From assembly GCA_016124935.1 (NCBI GenBank), contig WGMS01000021.1:1-64000 (forward strand): a stretch of DNA of 64,000 nt, in the 5' to 3' direction. Below are positions 1-8,076 of this stretch, piece by piece. The translations under genes and the position numbers were made by a program. Each line of letters opens with the position of its first letter. Position 1 is the stretch's first letter. The notes under the pieces are model-generated. The model was not told the origin of the DNA. It did not search any database and was given only the letters and a program-made list of their open reading frames with translations. The stretch comes from a bacterium. GTDB lineage: Bacteria; Cyanobacteriota; Vampirovibrionia; Obscuribacterales; Obscuribacteraceae.

Positions 1-122
1 AGCGAGAGTTTTTTCACCACTTAATATCGTATTAGATACCACTCTTAAAATTCGGCGTCATCTCGTCAAATCTATCGGCCGAATCGATTTTCCTTAGCCG
101 GCCCTGACAACCAGCAGATTAA

Positions 123-1655
123 ATGGACAGGCTCCTAGGGTCTAAAGTCGCAATTAAAGTGATGAATAGAAGAGAGACCGATAGTATAGTTCAATTCCAT
201 AAAGAGGTAAAAACTTTAGCAAGCTTAAGTCACGATGGAATCGTAAAAGTCTTCGATTTCTCCGAAATCAACGGTACACCATATATGGTTATGGAGTATG
301 TCGAAGGACCCACACTGAGAGAATTTCTGAAGTCCAATAACAGAGTTTCAATAGACGATACGCTTATGATAGTCAAAACTTTGTGCCGGACACTTGCCTA
401 CTGCCACAGCAAGAACGTCTTTCATAGAGACATTAAGCCGGAAAATATTTTGATTAGTGGGACTGATTCCGAGTCGATGGAGATCAAGCTAATAGATTTC
501 GGGATAGCCTGGCACACTGATTCTACCTTGAAGCCGGGCTATACGGTGGCAGGAACACCGCAATACATGGCACCGGATTCCGGACGGGGAAAGATCTATG
601 ACGCCAGAACAGAGATCTATTCGGTTGGATGCTTGATGTATGAAATGTTGAGCGGAAGCGTTCCTTTTGACGCTGACAGCCCTCTTCAGCTTCTCAAAAT
701 GCATGCGGAGGAAGAGATTCCTAGTATCAGAGCAAGGGCGCATCTAGATGACTTCGATTCTCGTTTAGAAGACATAATTTTGAAGTGCCTGGCAAAAGAG
801 CCGGATAACAGATACCAGACAGTAGATCAGCTTTTGACCGCATTAGAAGAGATTGCTGAAGAACAAGGTGAGCAACAAACGAGGCTCACTGGGCAGTCCA
901 TTGTAACAAATGAGAATCAGATCAGAGGCTATGAAAATAGATATATCAAAGCATTCAAAGTTTATCTTTTTTTGATAGTGCCACTATTGGCATGCTTCAG
1001 TATTTTCATTTTCAATACAATCGACAAAACGACTCTAGAGGATTCTCAAAATTCCGAACCAAGAGACATCTCCGAAGAAGCTCGGCTATTACGAGTTATC
1101 GAAGACCAGGCAGCTGGCGGAGCTAACGAAGGTCCGGGTTACTCCTTTCGATACAGGACTGTTTACTTAAAGCCACTTCAACTGGTGGCTAAATTGGACG
1201 ACAGATATAGATTAGAGTTCTTCGGAGCAACATTCGGCAAAGCTGATGATCTTCTTGTTTTGAAGGATACTCACTACACAGAAGTTAGTGCATCAATGAC
1301 CAATATGCAAGATGCCCATTTGGAAGCGTTTTTGAAGATGAAAGACCTTCAATTTCTCAAAGCGGGCAACACCTACGTTACGCTTGAAGGAATCAAAATG
1401 ATCAGTAAGCACAAGAAACTCGAAACTCTGCAGCTTGATGATGTAGTAAATGATGAAGGATTGCAATATCTGGCCAGATTACCGAATCTCAGGGTCCTGG
1501 AACTTAAGAATTGCAACATCACCGACAATGGTTTATCGTTTTTAAAAGATTGTAGATATTTGAGAAAGCTTGATTTGCGCGCCTGTTCCGGGGTTACGGA
1601 GAAAGGCGTAACAAGTCTAAAGAAAGCCCTTCCTGATTGCAAGGTAATTAGATAA
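123..1655 (+). CDS. Ser/Thr protein kinase-like membrane protein lacking the glycine loop, with C-terminal LRRs
   Basis: Protein-kinase fold followed by one membrane span and leucine-rich repeats. Visible kinase elements are the VAIK lysine (K12), the helix-C Glu (E28), HRD (101-103) with N108, and DFG (125-127). The usual APE is APD (150-152). A hydrophobic segment lies near residues 280-300, followed by LRR units to the end. The ATP-gripping glycine-rich loop is absent: an in-frame TAA directly precedes the ATG, and the 120 bases upstream do not encode the loop in any frame. Compare the intact paralogous architecture at 42670-44667. It may be a truncated pseudokinase, or a 5'-deleted gene that can no longer phosphorylate. 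Fold assignment is confident; activity is doubtful. Confidence 0.85.
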   Translation: MDRLLGSKVAIKVMNRRETDSIVQFHKEVKTLASLSHDGIVKVFDFSEINGTPYMVMEYVEGPTLREFLKSNNRVSIDDTLMIVKTLCRTLAYCHSKNVFHRDIKPENILISGTDSESMEIKLIDFGIAWHTDSTLKPGYTVAGTPQYMAPDSGRGKIYDARTEIYSVGCLMYEMLSGSVPFDADSPLQLLKMHAEEEIPSIRARAHLDDFDSRLEDIILKCLAKEPDNRYQTVDQLLTALEEIAEEQGEQQTRLTGQSIVTNENQIRGYENRYIKAFKVYLFLIVPLLACFSIFIFNTIDKTTLEDSQNSEPRDISEEARLLRVIEDQAAGGANEGPGYSFRYRTVYLKPLQLVAKLDDRYRLEFFGATFGKADDLLVLKDTHYTEVSASMTNMQDAHLEAFLKMKDLQFLKAGNTYVTLEGIKMISKHKKLETLQLDDVVNDEGLQYLARLPNLRVLELKNCNITDNGLSFLKDCRYLRKLDLRACSGVTEKGVTSLKKALPDCKVIR

Positions 1656-1665
1656 CTTGCCTTTT

Positions 1666-1717
1666 CGGTTGTTTGAATACGGTTGTTTGCGATCGGTTGT
1701 TTGAGATCGGTTGTTTG
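1666..1717. repeat. Four 14-bp tandem repeats in intergenic DNA
   Basis: The decamer CGGTTGTTTG recurs at 1666, 1680, 1694 and 1708, exactly 14 bp apart, with a variable 4-bp filler. It lies between the kinase stop and the next gene. It could be a slippage product or a phased binding site; nothing in the sequence decides between these. Confidence 0.8.
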
Positions 1718-1821
1718 CGTTCAGTTAACGTTCGAACACTACTATCGAATCGTCAGCGGCACTTTGAAATTCTGCTCGAATACGCAAAGTGCAATCTGCA
1801 AGTTTATATGGGGATTAAAAA

Positions 1822-2313
1822 ATGAATACAGATTATGTTGCCGAAACTGCTGAAGGCAATGGTTTTACCAATTCGCCTCTATTCGAATCCAGCTTCTCCA
1901 ACCTTACTATTAGCCAAATACGGTCGCTCAATCAAACCGAAACCAGTCAACCAGCGACCGGAGAGCTAGGAGACATACTTGGTGATTTCTCCATCCAAGA
2001 TCCTGATTCACCGGCAAGCGCTACAGACCTTGCCCTTACCACTACCGCTGAACCGCGCAGAGACCCGGATCGCCCGAGGTATCCAGATGAATTCGACCCT
2101 ATCTTTACTTTAGATAGTGAAGAACCTACCTCCGAGAACCCTGCTGATGTAGCGAGCAACACTCGAAGAGACGATGGCAGCGGTGGCGCATCCAGCGAAC
2201 GCGACGCTTTGCTGGAGAGGCGCCTGGAAATAGCTGGTCGTACACTAAGAGACAATGGAAATGGCGAATATCTGCCCGAGCGCGATGCCAGAGAAGATCG
2301 ACTCAACGCTTAG
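1822..2313 (+). CDS. Hypothetical acidic, low-complexity protein
   Basis: 163 residues, rich in D, E, S, T, R and N, without a signal peptide, membrane segment or recognisable domain; probably largely disordered. A GGGG run 8-9 bases before the ATG is a plausible ribosome binding site. The C-terminal third is strongly charged, with many Arg-Asp and Glu-Arg pairs. I do not recognise a family. It sits alone between the kinase-like gene and the convergent MazF-type toxin. Confidence 0.6.
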   Translation: MNTDYVAETAEGNGFTNSPLFESSFSNLTISQIRSLNQTETSQPATGELGDILGDFSIQDPDSPASATDLALTTTAEPRRDPDRPRYPDEFDPIFTLDSEEPTSENPADVASNTRRDDGSGGASSERDALLERRLEIAGRTLRDNGNGEYLPERDAREDRLNA

Positions 2314-2335
2314 ATAGAAGCCTCGTGTACCTGCA

Positions 2336-2725
2336 CTAATCGCCCAGGTCCTCGAACAGCCCCAAAATATCGGCGAGTTCCTGGGCAAGCAGCGTCCTGA
2401 GGTGACCCTCGAGTACACCTACCTTCTCTTTCAGGCGCACTTTTGAAACAGACTTTACCTGGCCAGCTAAAAAATATGTTGTGTTTTTCAAACCATTCAA
2501 ACTAGAAGGTGTGACTTCTAATACACCTTTTAATACTTTTCCGGTTCTAGGATTCTCCAGTCGCGTTGATGTGCCGGGTGTAACTATGAGCAGCCCATGG
2601 TGCTCCGATAAATTATTATATGCATCAACAGAAAATAGAATCGCTGGGCGTCGCTTTGAGATTTCAGATCCTATCTGCTGGTCGAAATCAACTTGCCAGA
2701 TTTCTCCCCGTTTATAGCGATCCAC
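2336..2725 (-). CDS. MazF/PemK-type endoribonuclease toxin
   Basis: 129 residues, normal length for the PemK/MazF family of ribosome-independent mRNA interferases. The family N-terminus is clear: RGEIWQVDFDQQIGSE, then KRRPAILFS, which contributes the conserved beta-barrel and active-site Arg. The start is GTG at 2725, overlapping the antitoxin stop by one base (TAGTG), so translation is probably coupled to the antitoxin. This is the toxin half of a two-gene TA operon read leftwards. Cleavage specificity cannot be read from sequence. Confidence 0.9.
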   Translation of the reverse strand: MDRYKRGEIWQVDFDQQIGSEISKRRPAILFSVDAYNNLSEHHGLLIVTPGTSTRLENPRTGKVLKGVLEVTPSSLNGLKNTTYFLAGQVKSVSKVRLKEKVGVLEGHLRTLLAQELADILGLFEDLGD

Positions 2726-2982
2726 TACTCGATACCATCAGGGGTGGCACTATCAAAAAGAGCGTTCTCTTCTGCCACCATCGAAGCCATCTTTCCATCG
2801 GCAGCGATAGCCTCAAAGTCTTCCTTCATTTGTCGAAAGTACAGCTCTCGTCTCAGTGCTTCTACTGCCTTTTGAATGACTTCGGTCTGGCTTATCTCCA
2901 TGGACTCAGCCAACTCTTCTATCACTCTTTTGCAGCGTTCACTGACCCGAACTGATGGTCCTTGCTTAGTCTTTTGATTCAT
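2725..2982 (-). CDS. MazE-like/ribbon-helix-helix antitoxin
   Basis: 85 residues directly upstream of the MazF-type toxin. The N-terminal half (VRVSERCKRVIEELAE, then ISQTEVIQKAVEAL) looks like an RHH DNA-binding unit, and the acidic C-terminus would wrap the toxin. I chose ATG 2982 because AAGGG lies upstream; the open frame runs further up to 3030, but that part lies inside the promoter region. The C-terminal motif FDSATPDG recurs in the lone gene at 15845-16084, indicating a paralogue there. Confidence 0.8.
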   Translation of the reverse strand: MNQKTKQGPSVRVSERCKRVIEELAESMEISQTEVIQKAVEALRRELYFRQMKEDFEAIAADGKMASMVAEENALFDSATPDGIE

Positions 2983-2996
2983 TACACTAATTACCC

Positions 2997-3033
2997 TTGT
3001 GCACACATCTTTCCACACATTTGTGCACATGTC
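2997..3033 (-). promoter_or_regulatory. TA-operon promoter with two TGTGCACA operators
   Basis: Reading leftwards, TTGACA (3033-3028), a 17-bp spacer and AAAGAT form a sigma70-like promoter for the antitoxin-toxin pair. The perfect 8-bp palindrome TGTGCACA occurs twice, at 2998-3005 and 3022-3029, 24 bp apart. One copy lies inside the spacer and the other just after the -10. This is the expected arrangement for autoregulation by an RHH antitoxin. Confidence 0.6.
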
Positions 3034-3059
3034 AAGTTCTGACTACTTTTTGCAGCAGG

Positions 3060-3260
3060 CTAGTCAAAGAGGGATCGCTTCTCCGAGTCGTCGAATTCCA
3101 AGGCCTCTGCTTGGCGGAAAAGCAGACTCTCATCGTCGTCAGTTACAACAACATGAACATAGTCCGATGAATCCCGACCCACCGCCTCTATCAGCACAGA
3201 GGTAGCATCTACATCCATGCGAAGACTTCGCCCAGAAAGTAAATACCCGGCTCTTTGCAA
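3060..3260 (-). CDS. Possible small hypothetical protein
   Basis: 66 codons from a TTG at 3260, with no clear ribosome binding site. The sequence is acidic with alternating hydrophobics in the middle (DYVHVVVTDDDESL) and could be a remnant of a larger protein. It fills part of the space between the TA promoter and the next rightward gene. Coding status is uncertain; the alternative is that 3034-3457 is simply non-coding. Confidence 0.25.
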   Translation of the reverse strand: MQRAGYLLSGRSLRMDVDATSVLIEAVGRDSSDYVHVVVTDDDESLLFRQAEALEFDDSEKRSLFD

Positions 3261-3457
3261 ATCTTGCTATTGAAGGGCATCGAAGTGACGAGTGCAGTCA
3301 CCAACAGTATCAGGTTATTCAAAATAGACAGCTATATAATCCTTTGAATGAAATTGCAGCAATTATCTATGGGGCAATTGGCATGAAACAGAGCCATTAT
3401 ATACTGTGATATAAACAGAGTGTATCTAGCTTTGGCGTTACATACAGGACTAAGCCC

Positions 3458-4165
3458 ATGGGATTCAAAACAGCTTGCATTATGACCGGCGACTGCCCTC
3501 CGCATTACTTCGGCACCCTTCCCGAACACAATCCCGAAAGGGCAGACCAGGTACTATCTTCCCTGGGTTACGAGCAATGTTATAGCAGAGAATCTAGCAA
3601 ACTCAATATATATCCTGATGAGGGCAAGTTATTCATTGGTGCATTCGAAAAGGCGATGTACATTGCCGACCGAGACATTATCTATGGCTGCTTCGAGGAC
3701 CGCAGCAAGCCATACTTTCAAAACGCTCTCAATCTATATCCGGAAGGCAAACTGCTAATGATAGTCCTCCACAGCGTGGTGGACTATTTTGGCTATGCGT
3801 ACTACGAAAAAGGAAAGCTTTGCCGCGAATACTCCGGTGGCGGAGATAATGGCATGCTTACAGAAAGCGGCGAGCTTCAACCAGAAGAGAAGCCGGCATT
3901 CGAACGATCTGAAATTCGCGACGGCGAGCGCATTTTCTTTGAGGAGATTCATGGTGAGACGGAAGAGTTTGATGTCTCATGCTATGGCGAATCGCTTGCG
4001 TTCATGATGATGACCAAGTTTTTCGATTGTGAATGGTACAGGTGCGTTGAAGGCAGAACTAGTCCTTTTGACCTCAAAGGGGAGCTTATGTGCAAAACGA
4101 ATCCGCAGAAAAAGACCCCGGGCAAGAAAGGTCTGCTGGGATTTCTGAATCCGTTCTCTAAATAG
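3458..4165 (+). CDS. Hypothetical protein, vaguely DUF6928-like N-terminus
   Basis: 235-residue cytoplasmic protein with no signal peptide or membrane segment. The opening MGFKTACIMTGD and a following strand-rich region resemble the start of DUF6928-type proteins, but I cannot verify membership. The middle is acidic and aromatic (VVDYFGYAYYEKGKL). The C-terminus is a Lys/Pro/Gly-rich tail ending in a hydrophobic patch, GLLGFLNPFSK. It is transcribed alone and is convergent with the methyltransferase to the right. Function unknown. Confidence 0.6.
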   Translation: MGFKTACIMTGDCPPHYFGTLPEHNPERADQVLSSLGYEQCYSRESSKLNIYPDEGKLFIGAFEKAMYIADRDIIYGCFEDRSKPYFQNALNLYPEGKLLMIVLHSVVDYFGYAYYEKGKLCREYSGGGDNGMLTESGELQPEEKPAFERSEIRDGERIFFEEIHGETEEFDVSCYGESLAFMMMTKFFDCEWYRCVEGRTSPFDLKGELMCKTNPQKKTPGKKGLLGFLNPFSK

Positions 4166-4200
4166 ATCTAGCTACGATAACTAAAGTCAATTGCATGCAG

Positions 4201-5172
4201 TTACGCTCTGGCGCGCACCAGCCAGCAGGCGGCATCGAAGCTAATTTCCGAATCTTTTTTATAGGGCTCCAGCGCCTCGATGGTGGCATCGATTATTTGC
4301 TGCTTCTTACAATCGTCGACATCTGGCAAAAGTCGAGAGACAGGTCCGACATTGTTCAAGAAGTCACGCAGATTCTGGGACGGCATAGAGCAAGTGGTAT
4401 CAAAAGGGTCAATCTCGACATCGACCCAACCACTCTGCTTGAGAATATGCTCGACCCATTTGCTATCAGCAAATCCAAACTGACCAGGAGCGTTCGGTGG
4501 CGTCGGCGGTATCTCGACAAACTGCGCAGCCGCCTTAACAGGCACTGTCATAAAGGGATTCTCTTGCGGGCTTCTCCAGGCGACAAAGGCGAGCCTGCCG
4601 CCACTTTTGATGCCACTGCGGAGGTTGGCAAACGCCTTTATAGAATCGGCAAAAAACATGACACCAAAGCGAGATATGATCTGATCATAGAAATCTCTTT
4701 GGAGGGCATGCTCCTGGGCATCGGCATGGACGAACTCTATCGCCAGGTCTTTTGCTTGTGCTTGCGCCCGGAACCGAGCGTGATTCAGCATCGGCTCCGA
4801 GATATCAACGCCGACGCATCGTCCACCTGCGCCCATACGGCGGGCAGCTGCCATAGTGGTGCTACCGGTGCCACACCCGACATCTAATAAGGTCCTGACC
4901 GGACTCTCATCCATGACGGCAACCAACTCTTCTAGCAGTCGAGTTTCGAAGGGGCACAAAAGGTCATCCATCACTTGCTGGGCTTCAACCCAGCCTCGCC
5001 CGGCGATACCGTTCCACAACTCCGCCTGCTCGTCATTTCTCAGCGATTCAGTCTCTGTATCAGTATTAGTATCAGCACCTGCATCAGCACATGCATCTGT
5101 ACCAGCATTTGCATCTGTATCTGTATCTGTACCTGTACTTGTACCTGCGTTCGTGCCTGCGCCTGGGTTCAT
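4201..5172 (-). CDS. Class I SAM-dependent methyltransferase with low-complexity N-terminus
   Basis: Rossmann-fold methyltransferase. Motif I is LLDVGCGTGSTT, followed by an acidic residue at the end of strand 2 (CVGVDIS) and a later FGVMFFAD strand resembling the ubiE/arsenite-methyltransferase superfamily; the substrate is unknown. I chose ATG 5172 because GGAGG lies 6-7 bases upstream; a GTG at 5184 would overlap that site. About 40 residues before the catalytic domain are a degenerate T/D/A/G repeat encoded by hexanucleotide-like DNA. The gene is divergent from a MerR regulator with a shared 180-bp intergenic region, so MerR may control it. Confidence 0.85.
   Translation of the reverse strand: MNPGAGTNAGTSTGTDTDTDANAGTDACADAGADTNTDTETESLRNDEQAELWNGIAGRGWVEAQQVMDDLLCPFETRLLEELVAVMDESPVRTLLDVGCGTGSTTMAAARRMGAGGRCVGVDISEPMLNHARFRAQAQAKDLAIEFVHADAQEHALQRDFYDQIISRFGVMFFADSIKAFANLRSGIKSGGRLAFVAWRSPQENPFMTVPVKAAAQFVEIPPTPPNAPGQFGFADSKWVEHILKQSGWVDVEIDPFDTTCSMPSQNLRDFLNNVGPVSRLLPDVDDCKKQQIIDATIEALEPYKKDSEISFDAACWLVRARA
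5040..5165. repeat. Degenerate hexanucleotide repeat within the methyltransferase N-terminus
   Basis: Runs of units such as TGTATC, TGCATC and TGTACC, kept in multiples of three to six, fill this stretch. On the minus strand they encode alternating Thr, Asp, Ala, Gly and Asn. The same style of repeat appears at 26545-26660. Confidence 0.7.
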
Positions 5173-5285
5173 ACTAGCCTCCACCGGTTTCTATCTGCCA
5201 TCATTTGTCTTAGTTTGCCTTCTTTTGCTTTCACTTGCCTGCGCGGGCGCATCAGGTCGCGAGTCCGGCACCCGGTTCCCAGAAC

Positions 5286-5332
5286 TTGCCATTTTAATGG
5301 CAGATCTATATTATGCAACCTCAAGTGCACTT
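5286..5332 (+). promoter_or_regulatory. merR-type promoter with palindromic spacer
   Basis: TTGCCA (5286-5291), a 17-bp spacer and TATTAT (5309-5314) precede the MerR gene. A perfect inverted repeat, TGCCATT-TT-AATGGCA (5287-5302), overlaps the -35 and fills the spacer, the position used by MerR-family dimers. A second palindrome, AAGTGCACTT, lies at 5323-5332 near the transcription start. Either could be the operator. Confidence 0.55.
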
Positions 5333-5352
5333 TAAGTCAAGGACACCCGCCA

Positions 5353-5766
5353 ATGGATATAGCCGAAGCCGCAAAACGCTCAGGGGTGCCAGCTTCTACC
5401 CTGCGCTTCTATGAAGAGAAGGGACTTATAGCCTCAACCGGGCGCAAGGGTCTGCGGCGCCTCTATGCCCCCGATGTGACCGAGAGGCTCGCCCTCATCG
5501 CGCTGGGCAGGGCGGCTGGGTTCTCTCTGGCGGAGCTTGCCCGGATGATGCCCGCCGACGGCGAGATAGCTATCGATAGGCAGTTGCTGGAGGCAAAGGC
5601 AGAGGAGCTGGATAGAAAAATCCGCGAGCTCAAAGCAATGCGTGATGGTCTGCGCCACGCCGCAGCTTGCCCGGCAGAATCGCATTTCGAATGCAGCACT
5701 TTTAAACGCTACTTGCGATTGGCAGCCCAGCGCGCCGCCGACGACAAAAGACGCGAGAGCCACTGA
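5353..5766 (+). CDS. MerR-family transcriptional regulator
   Basis: 137 residues. The N-terminal winged helix is typical: MDIAEAAKRSGVPASTLRFY at residues 1-20, then EEKGLI and a GLRRLY wing. A long dimerisation helix follows (residues 75-100, LEAKAEELDRKIRELKAM). Cysteines near residues 106 and 113 could serve in metal or redox sensing but do not form a standard signature. The start is ATG 5353; the frame is open far upstream, but only through the simple repeat of the opposite gene. It is divergent from the methyltransferase, which is a likely target together with its own promoter. Confidence 0.9.
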   Translation: MDIAEAAKRSGVPASTLRFYEEKGLIASTGRKGLRRLYAPDVTERLALIALGRAAGFSLAELARMMPADGEIAIDRQLLEAKAEELDRKIRELKAMRDGLRHAAACPAESHFECSTFKRYLRLAAQRAADDKRRESH

Positions 5767-5783
5767 GGCAGCCAAAATCTTCA

Positions 5784-6278
5784 CTATCCTTCGAAATTAG
5801 AATTAAAGCTGGTGCTTTGCTCTAAGAAAAGGCACCGTTCTTTGCAGCATACGAATAAGGTGTCATGCCCAAACTCGTGACTGTGACCGATTGCCGCCTG
5901 AAGCCAGTGTCGAAACCGGGGCAAACCCTCTTGATGCAGAAGGACTTTTATCTCTTTGAGGTGGCTGACATCTACAGCAAACACTCTCAGATTCCAAATA
6001 GGCGCAGCATATGAATAGTGACTGTCGTCGACATTGCGTCGTGGGGTCATCAACGACACAGGCTGGTATTCATATGATGCCACCAGAATATCGCTAGAAG
6101 AATCGCGATACTTCCTCCTATCCTTTGGAGACTTTTTCACCTTCTTGTTCTGCATAAAGCAGACTCGCATATCAGCATCCACCTCGGTATCGGCCACGAC
6201 CTCTCTGATCGTTTTTACCGATAGCGGATAAGCAAGCCCTTCAGGCAACTCAGATCGACCTTGCCAGACTACCTTCAT
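5784..6278 (-). CDS. Hypothetical protein
   Basis: 164 residues, last gene of a leftward three-gene unit. Its ATG overlaps the stop of the upstream gene (6275-6278), implying translational coupling. There is no signal peptide or membrane segment. A basic stretch (NKKVKKSPKDRRKYRD, about residues 44-59) stands out, and the C-terminus has paired cysteines (FVCCKERC). I do not recognise a family. Confidence 0.55.
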   Translation of the reverse strand: MKVVWQGRSELPEGLAYPLSVKTIREVVADTEVDADMRVCFMQNKKVKKSPKDRRKYRDSSSDILVASYEYQPVSLMTPRRNVDDSHYSYAAPIWNLRVFAVDVSHLKEIKVLLHQEGLPRFRHWLQAAIGHSHEFGHDTLFVCCKERCLFLEQSTSFNSNFEG

Positions 6279-6568
6279 TGTTCAGATTCGCTTTCATCCT
6301 CTGTCTTTGGCAGCGGTAGCGCGATTGCGCCAGCTCCTGCATTCGGGTGCGGATGCTTAGGAACTCTTGCTCCCTCAAACGGATCATCGCCTGGGGGCTC
6401 CGGCTCGATGACTTCAAAATCCTGGAGCATCTCCTGATAGCGGGACACATGATCTAGTGCTTGCTGCTCCAGCTCCGAGCGTCCTGCCTTCTTTGCCATC
6501 GCGGCTCTATTCTGCCAGGTCGCTATCTGGTTCATCAACTGCTTCGCCTGCTCTAGAGAATCAGTCAT
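6275..6568 (-). CDS. Hypothetical small coiled-coil protein
   Basis: 97 residues from ATG 6568, chosen because AGGAG lies 8 bases upstream; a TTG two codons earlier is less likely. The N-terminal half is a helical, heptad-like segment (LEQAKQLMNQIATWQ and onward). The C-terminal half is Pro/Glu-rich and disordered. It is coupled to the next gene by a 4-base overlap and follows the 6613-7290 gene by 44 bases. Unknown function. Confidence 0.55.
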   Translation of the reverse strand: MTDSLEQAKQLMNQIATWQNRAAMAKKAGRSELEQQALDHVSRYQEMLQDFEVIEPEPPGDDPFEGARVPKHPHPNAGAGAIALPLPKTEDESESEQ

Positions 6569-6612
6569 CGGCAAATCTCCTGAGATGGTTCTTTCTAAAC
6601 CGTCTAACTCGT

Positions 6613-7290
6613 CTAGCTCGCTGATCTTCTATTTGAAGAACCACCGCTTCCGTTCCATAGACGCTGAAAGTCGAGGAACAATTCAGACGAGCTTGACTGG
6701 TAATTATACTTCTTTATGGACGCCAGCAGCCTATCGACTTCCTGTTCTTCTACTGTTCTGAACGTCTCTATCGCGTCACTAAGCCGAAACAAAACCGAGG
6801 CATTGTCGATGGAGCCGCTACACCAGTAGTTCTCACTATCCTCCGGCTCTACCTGGGCAATATTGAAATAAATACACCCCCCGGTGGTGAAAGCCCAAAA
6901 GGCACATTCATCCTGCAACGCATTTTGATCTTGCGAAAAAATCGATACACATCCCGACTGACCCAGCAAATCTCTAAACTTCGGTCCCTTTGGCAACATC
7001 CGCCCTGCGGACTTTACGGAATAGTAGACAAAGACCGGCGACTCTGTTCCTAGAGCGACATTCTCGACGTAACGCAAAGTCGCCACGAAGCGCGGAGGAG
7101 GAAGTTTCTTCGCATACAGTTCTCCGGGTTCAAACATGTCGCCTACTCCGCCAGATTCGCAACCTTCTCTAACTGTTCTATCACAAGTACAGGCTAGCGG
7201 TAGGACTAGATAACTGCCCTGTAACCGAGCGAGAACGCCATCGGTGATAAACTGATGTTTCCCCAACAAGGCGTAAGACTTCCGGGTCAA
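6613..7290 (-). CDS. Hypothetical protein
   Basis: 225 codons from a TTG at 7290; the true start may be internal, because the divergent gene begins only 17-35 bases away and a promoter must fit. It has several cysteines (ACTCDRTVREGC near residue 33), a hydrophobic strand (VFVYYSVKS) and an Asn/Ser-rich tail. There is no clear signal peptide or domain. It is first in the leftward three-gene unit ending at 5784. Family not recognised. Confidence 0.5.
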   Translation of the reverse strand: MTRKSYALLGKHQFITDGVLARLQGSYLVLPLACTCDRTVREGCESGGVGDMFEPGELYAKKLPPPRFVATLRYVENVALGTESPVFVYYSVKSAGRMLPKGPKFRDLLGQSGCVSIFSQDQNALQDECAFWAFTTGGCIYFNIAQVEPEDSENYWCSGSIDNASVLFRLSDAIETFRTVEEQEVDRLLASIKKYNYQSSSSELFLDFQRLWNGSGGSSNRRSAS

Positions 7291-7324
7291 AAGTTAGGGT
7301 CACATATTGAAGGAAGAGAAAAAC

Positions 7325-8047
7325 ATGCTCAGTCTTGAAGACTATTTGAATATGACGGACTGGCAGTCCGCTCCCTTCGCCTACAAAGATTATTCGCATG
7401 AAAACTATCACTGGATAGAATTCGACGGCTGGGCAGATCCACTGAAAGCGATCGAACCGCCGACCAAGCCTTTCTGGATAATACTGACCTCTATCGCTGA
7501 TTTTAGACCGGCAGAGCTTATTCCGGAAGGCACCGGAAGAATAGGCGACAGCGAAATCATCTGGACAAAATTCGGCGATGACTATGCAATCAGTCCGCCA
7601 CTGTCGAAGATACCGACACTCGAATTCGGAGCGGAGTTAGCGCTTATAGCCATAGACAAAGAACATAGCCTTGACACCATATCTAATGCAATGCTCGGCT
7701 TCGAGAATTTTTCTAGTCTTACGAATGACGAGCAGTGGACAAGTTTCTTCGAAGCAGCGAAGACTCTAGGCATAGTATTTTGCTACGAAAACCTTGCCGA
7801 TTTCATTCTTCTCACTAGAGGAAAAGAACTCATAAATCAATTTCTAGAAAGCGACGAGGTCAAATCTGCTCCAGAGAGGCGGCTTCAGTACCAAAAGCAG
7901 CTACGGCAAAAAGAATGGGAAAAAGACGGACCCGAATTAGGGCCCGACACCTGCCTAGCGGAAGACTGCGATCGCCTGACCATAAAAGACTATCCACGCT
8001 GCTTTATGCACCAGAAACACTTCTGGGCGAACCTCAGTACAAGATAG
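7325..8047 (+). CDS. Hypothetical protein with C-terminal Cys/His cluster
   Basis: 240 residues from ATG 7325, chosen because AAGGAAGAG lies just upstream; a TTG at 7307 is in frame but overlaps that site. The bulk is acidic and cytoplasmic. The C-terminal 35 residues carry a C-x4-C-x10-C-x2-H arrangement (CLAEDC ... CFMH), which looks like a small zinc-binding knuckle. It is transcribed alone. Zinc binding is inferred from spacing only. Confidence 0.55.
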   Translation: MLSLEDYLNMTDWQSAPFAYKDYSHENYHWIEFDGWADPLKAIEPPTKPFWIILTSIADFRPAELIPEGTGRIGDSEIIWTKFGDDYAISPPLSKIPTLEFGAELALIAIDKEHSLDTISNAMLGFENFSSLTNDEQWTSFFEAAKTLGIVFCYENLADFILLTRGKELINQFLESDEVKSAPERRLQYQKQLRQKEWEKDGPELGPDTCLAEDCDRLTIKDYPRCFMHQKHFWANLSTR

Positions 8048-8076
8048 CACCAAAATTCCAATATATAAATGCCCTT

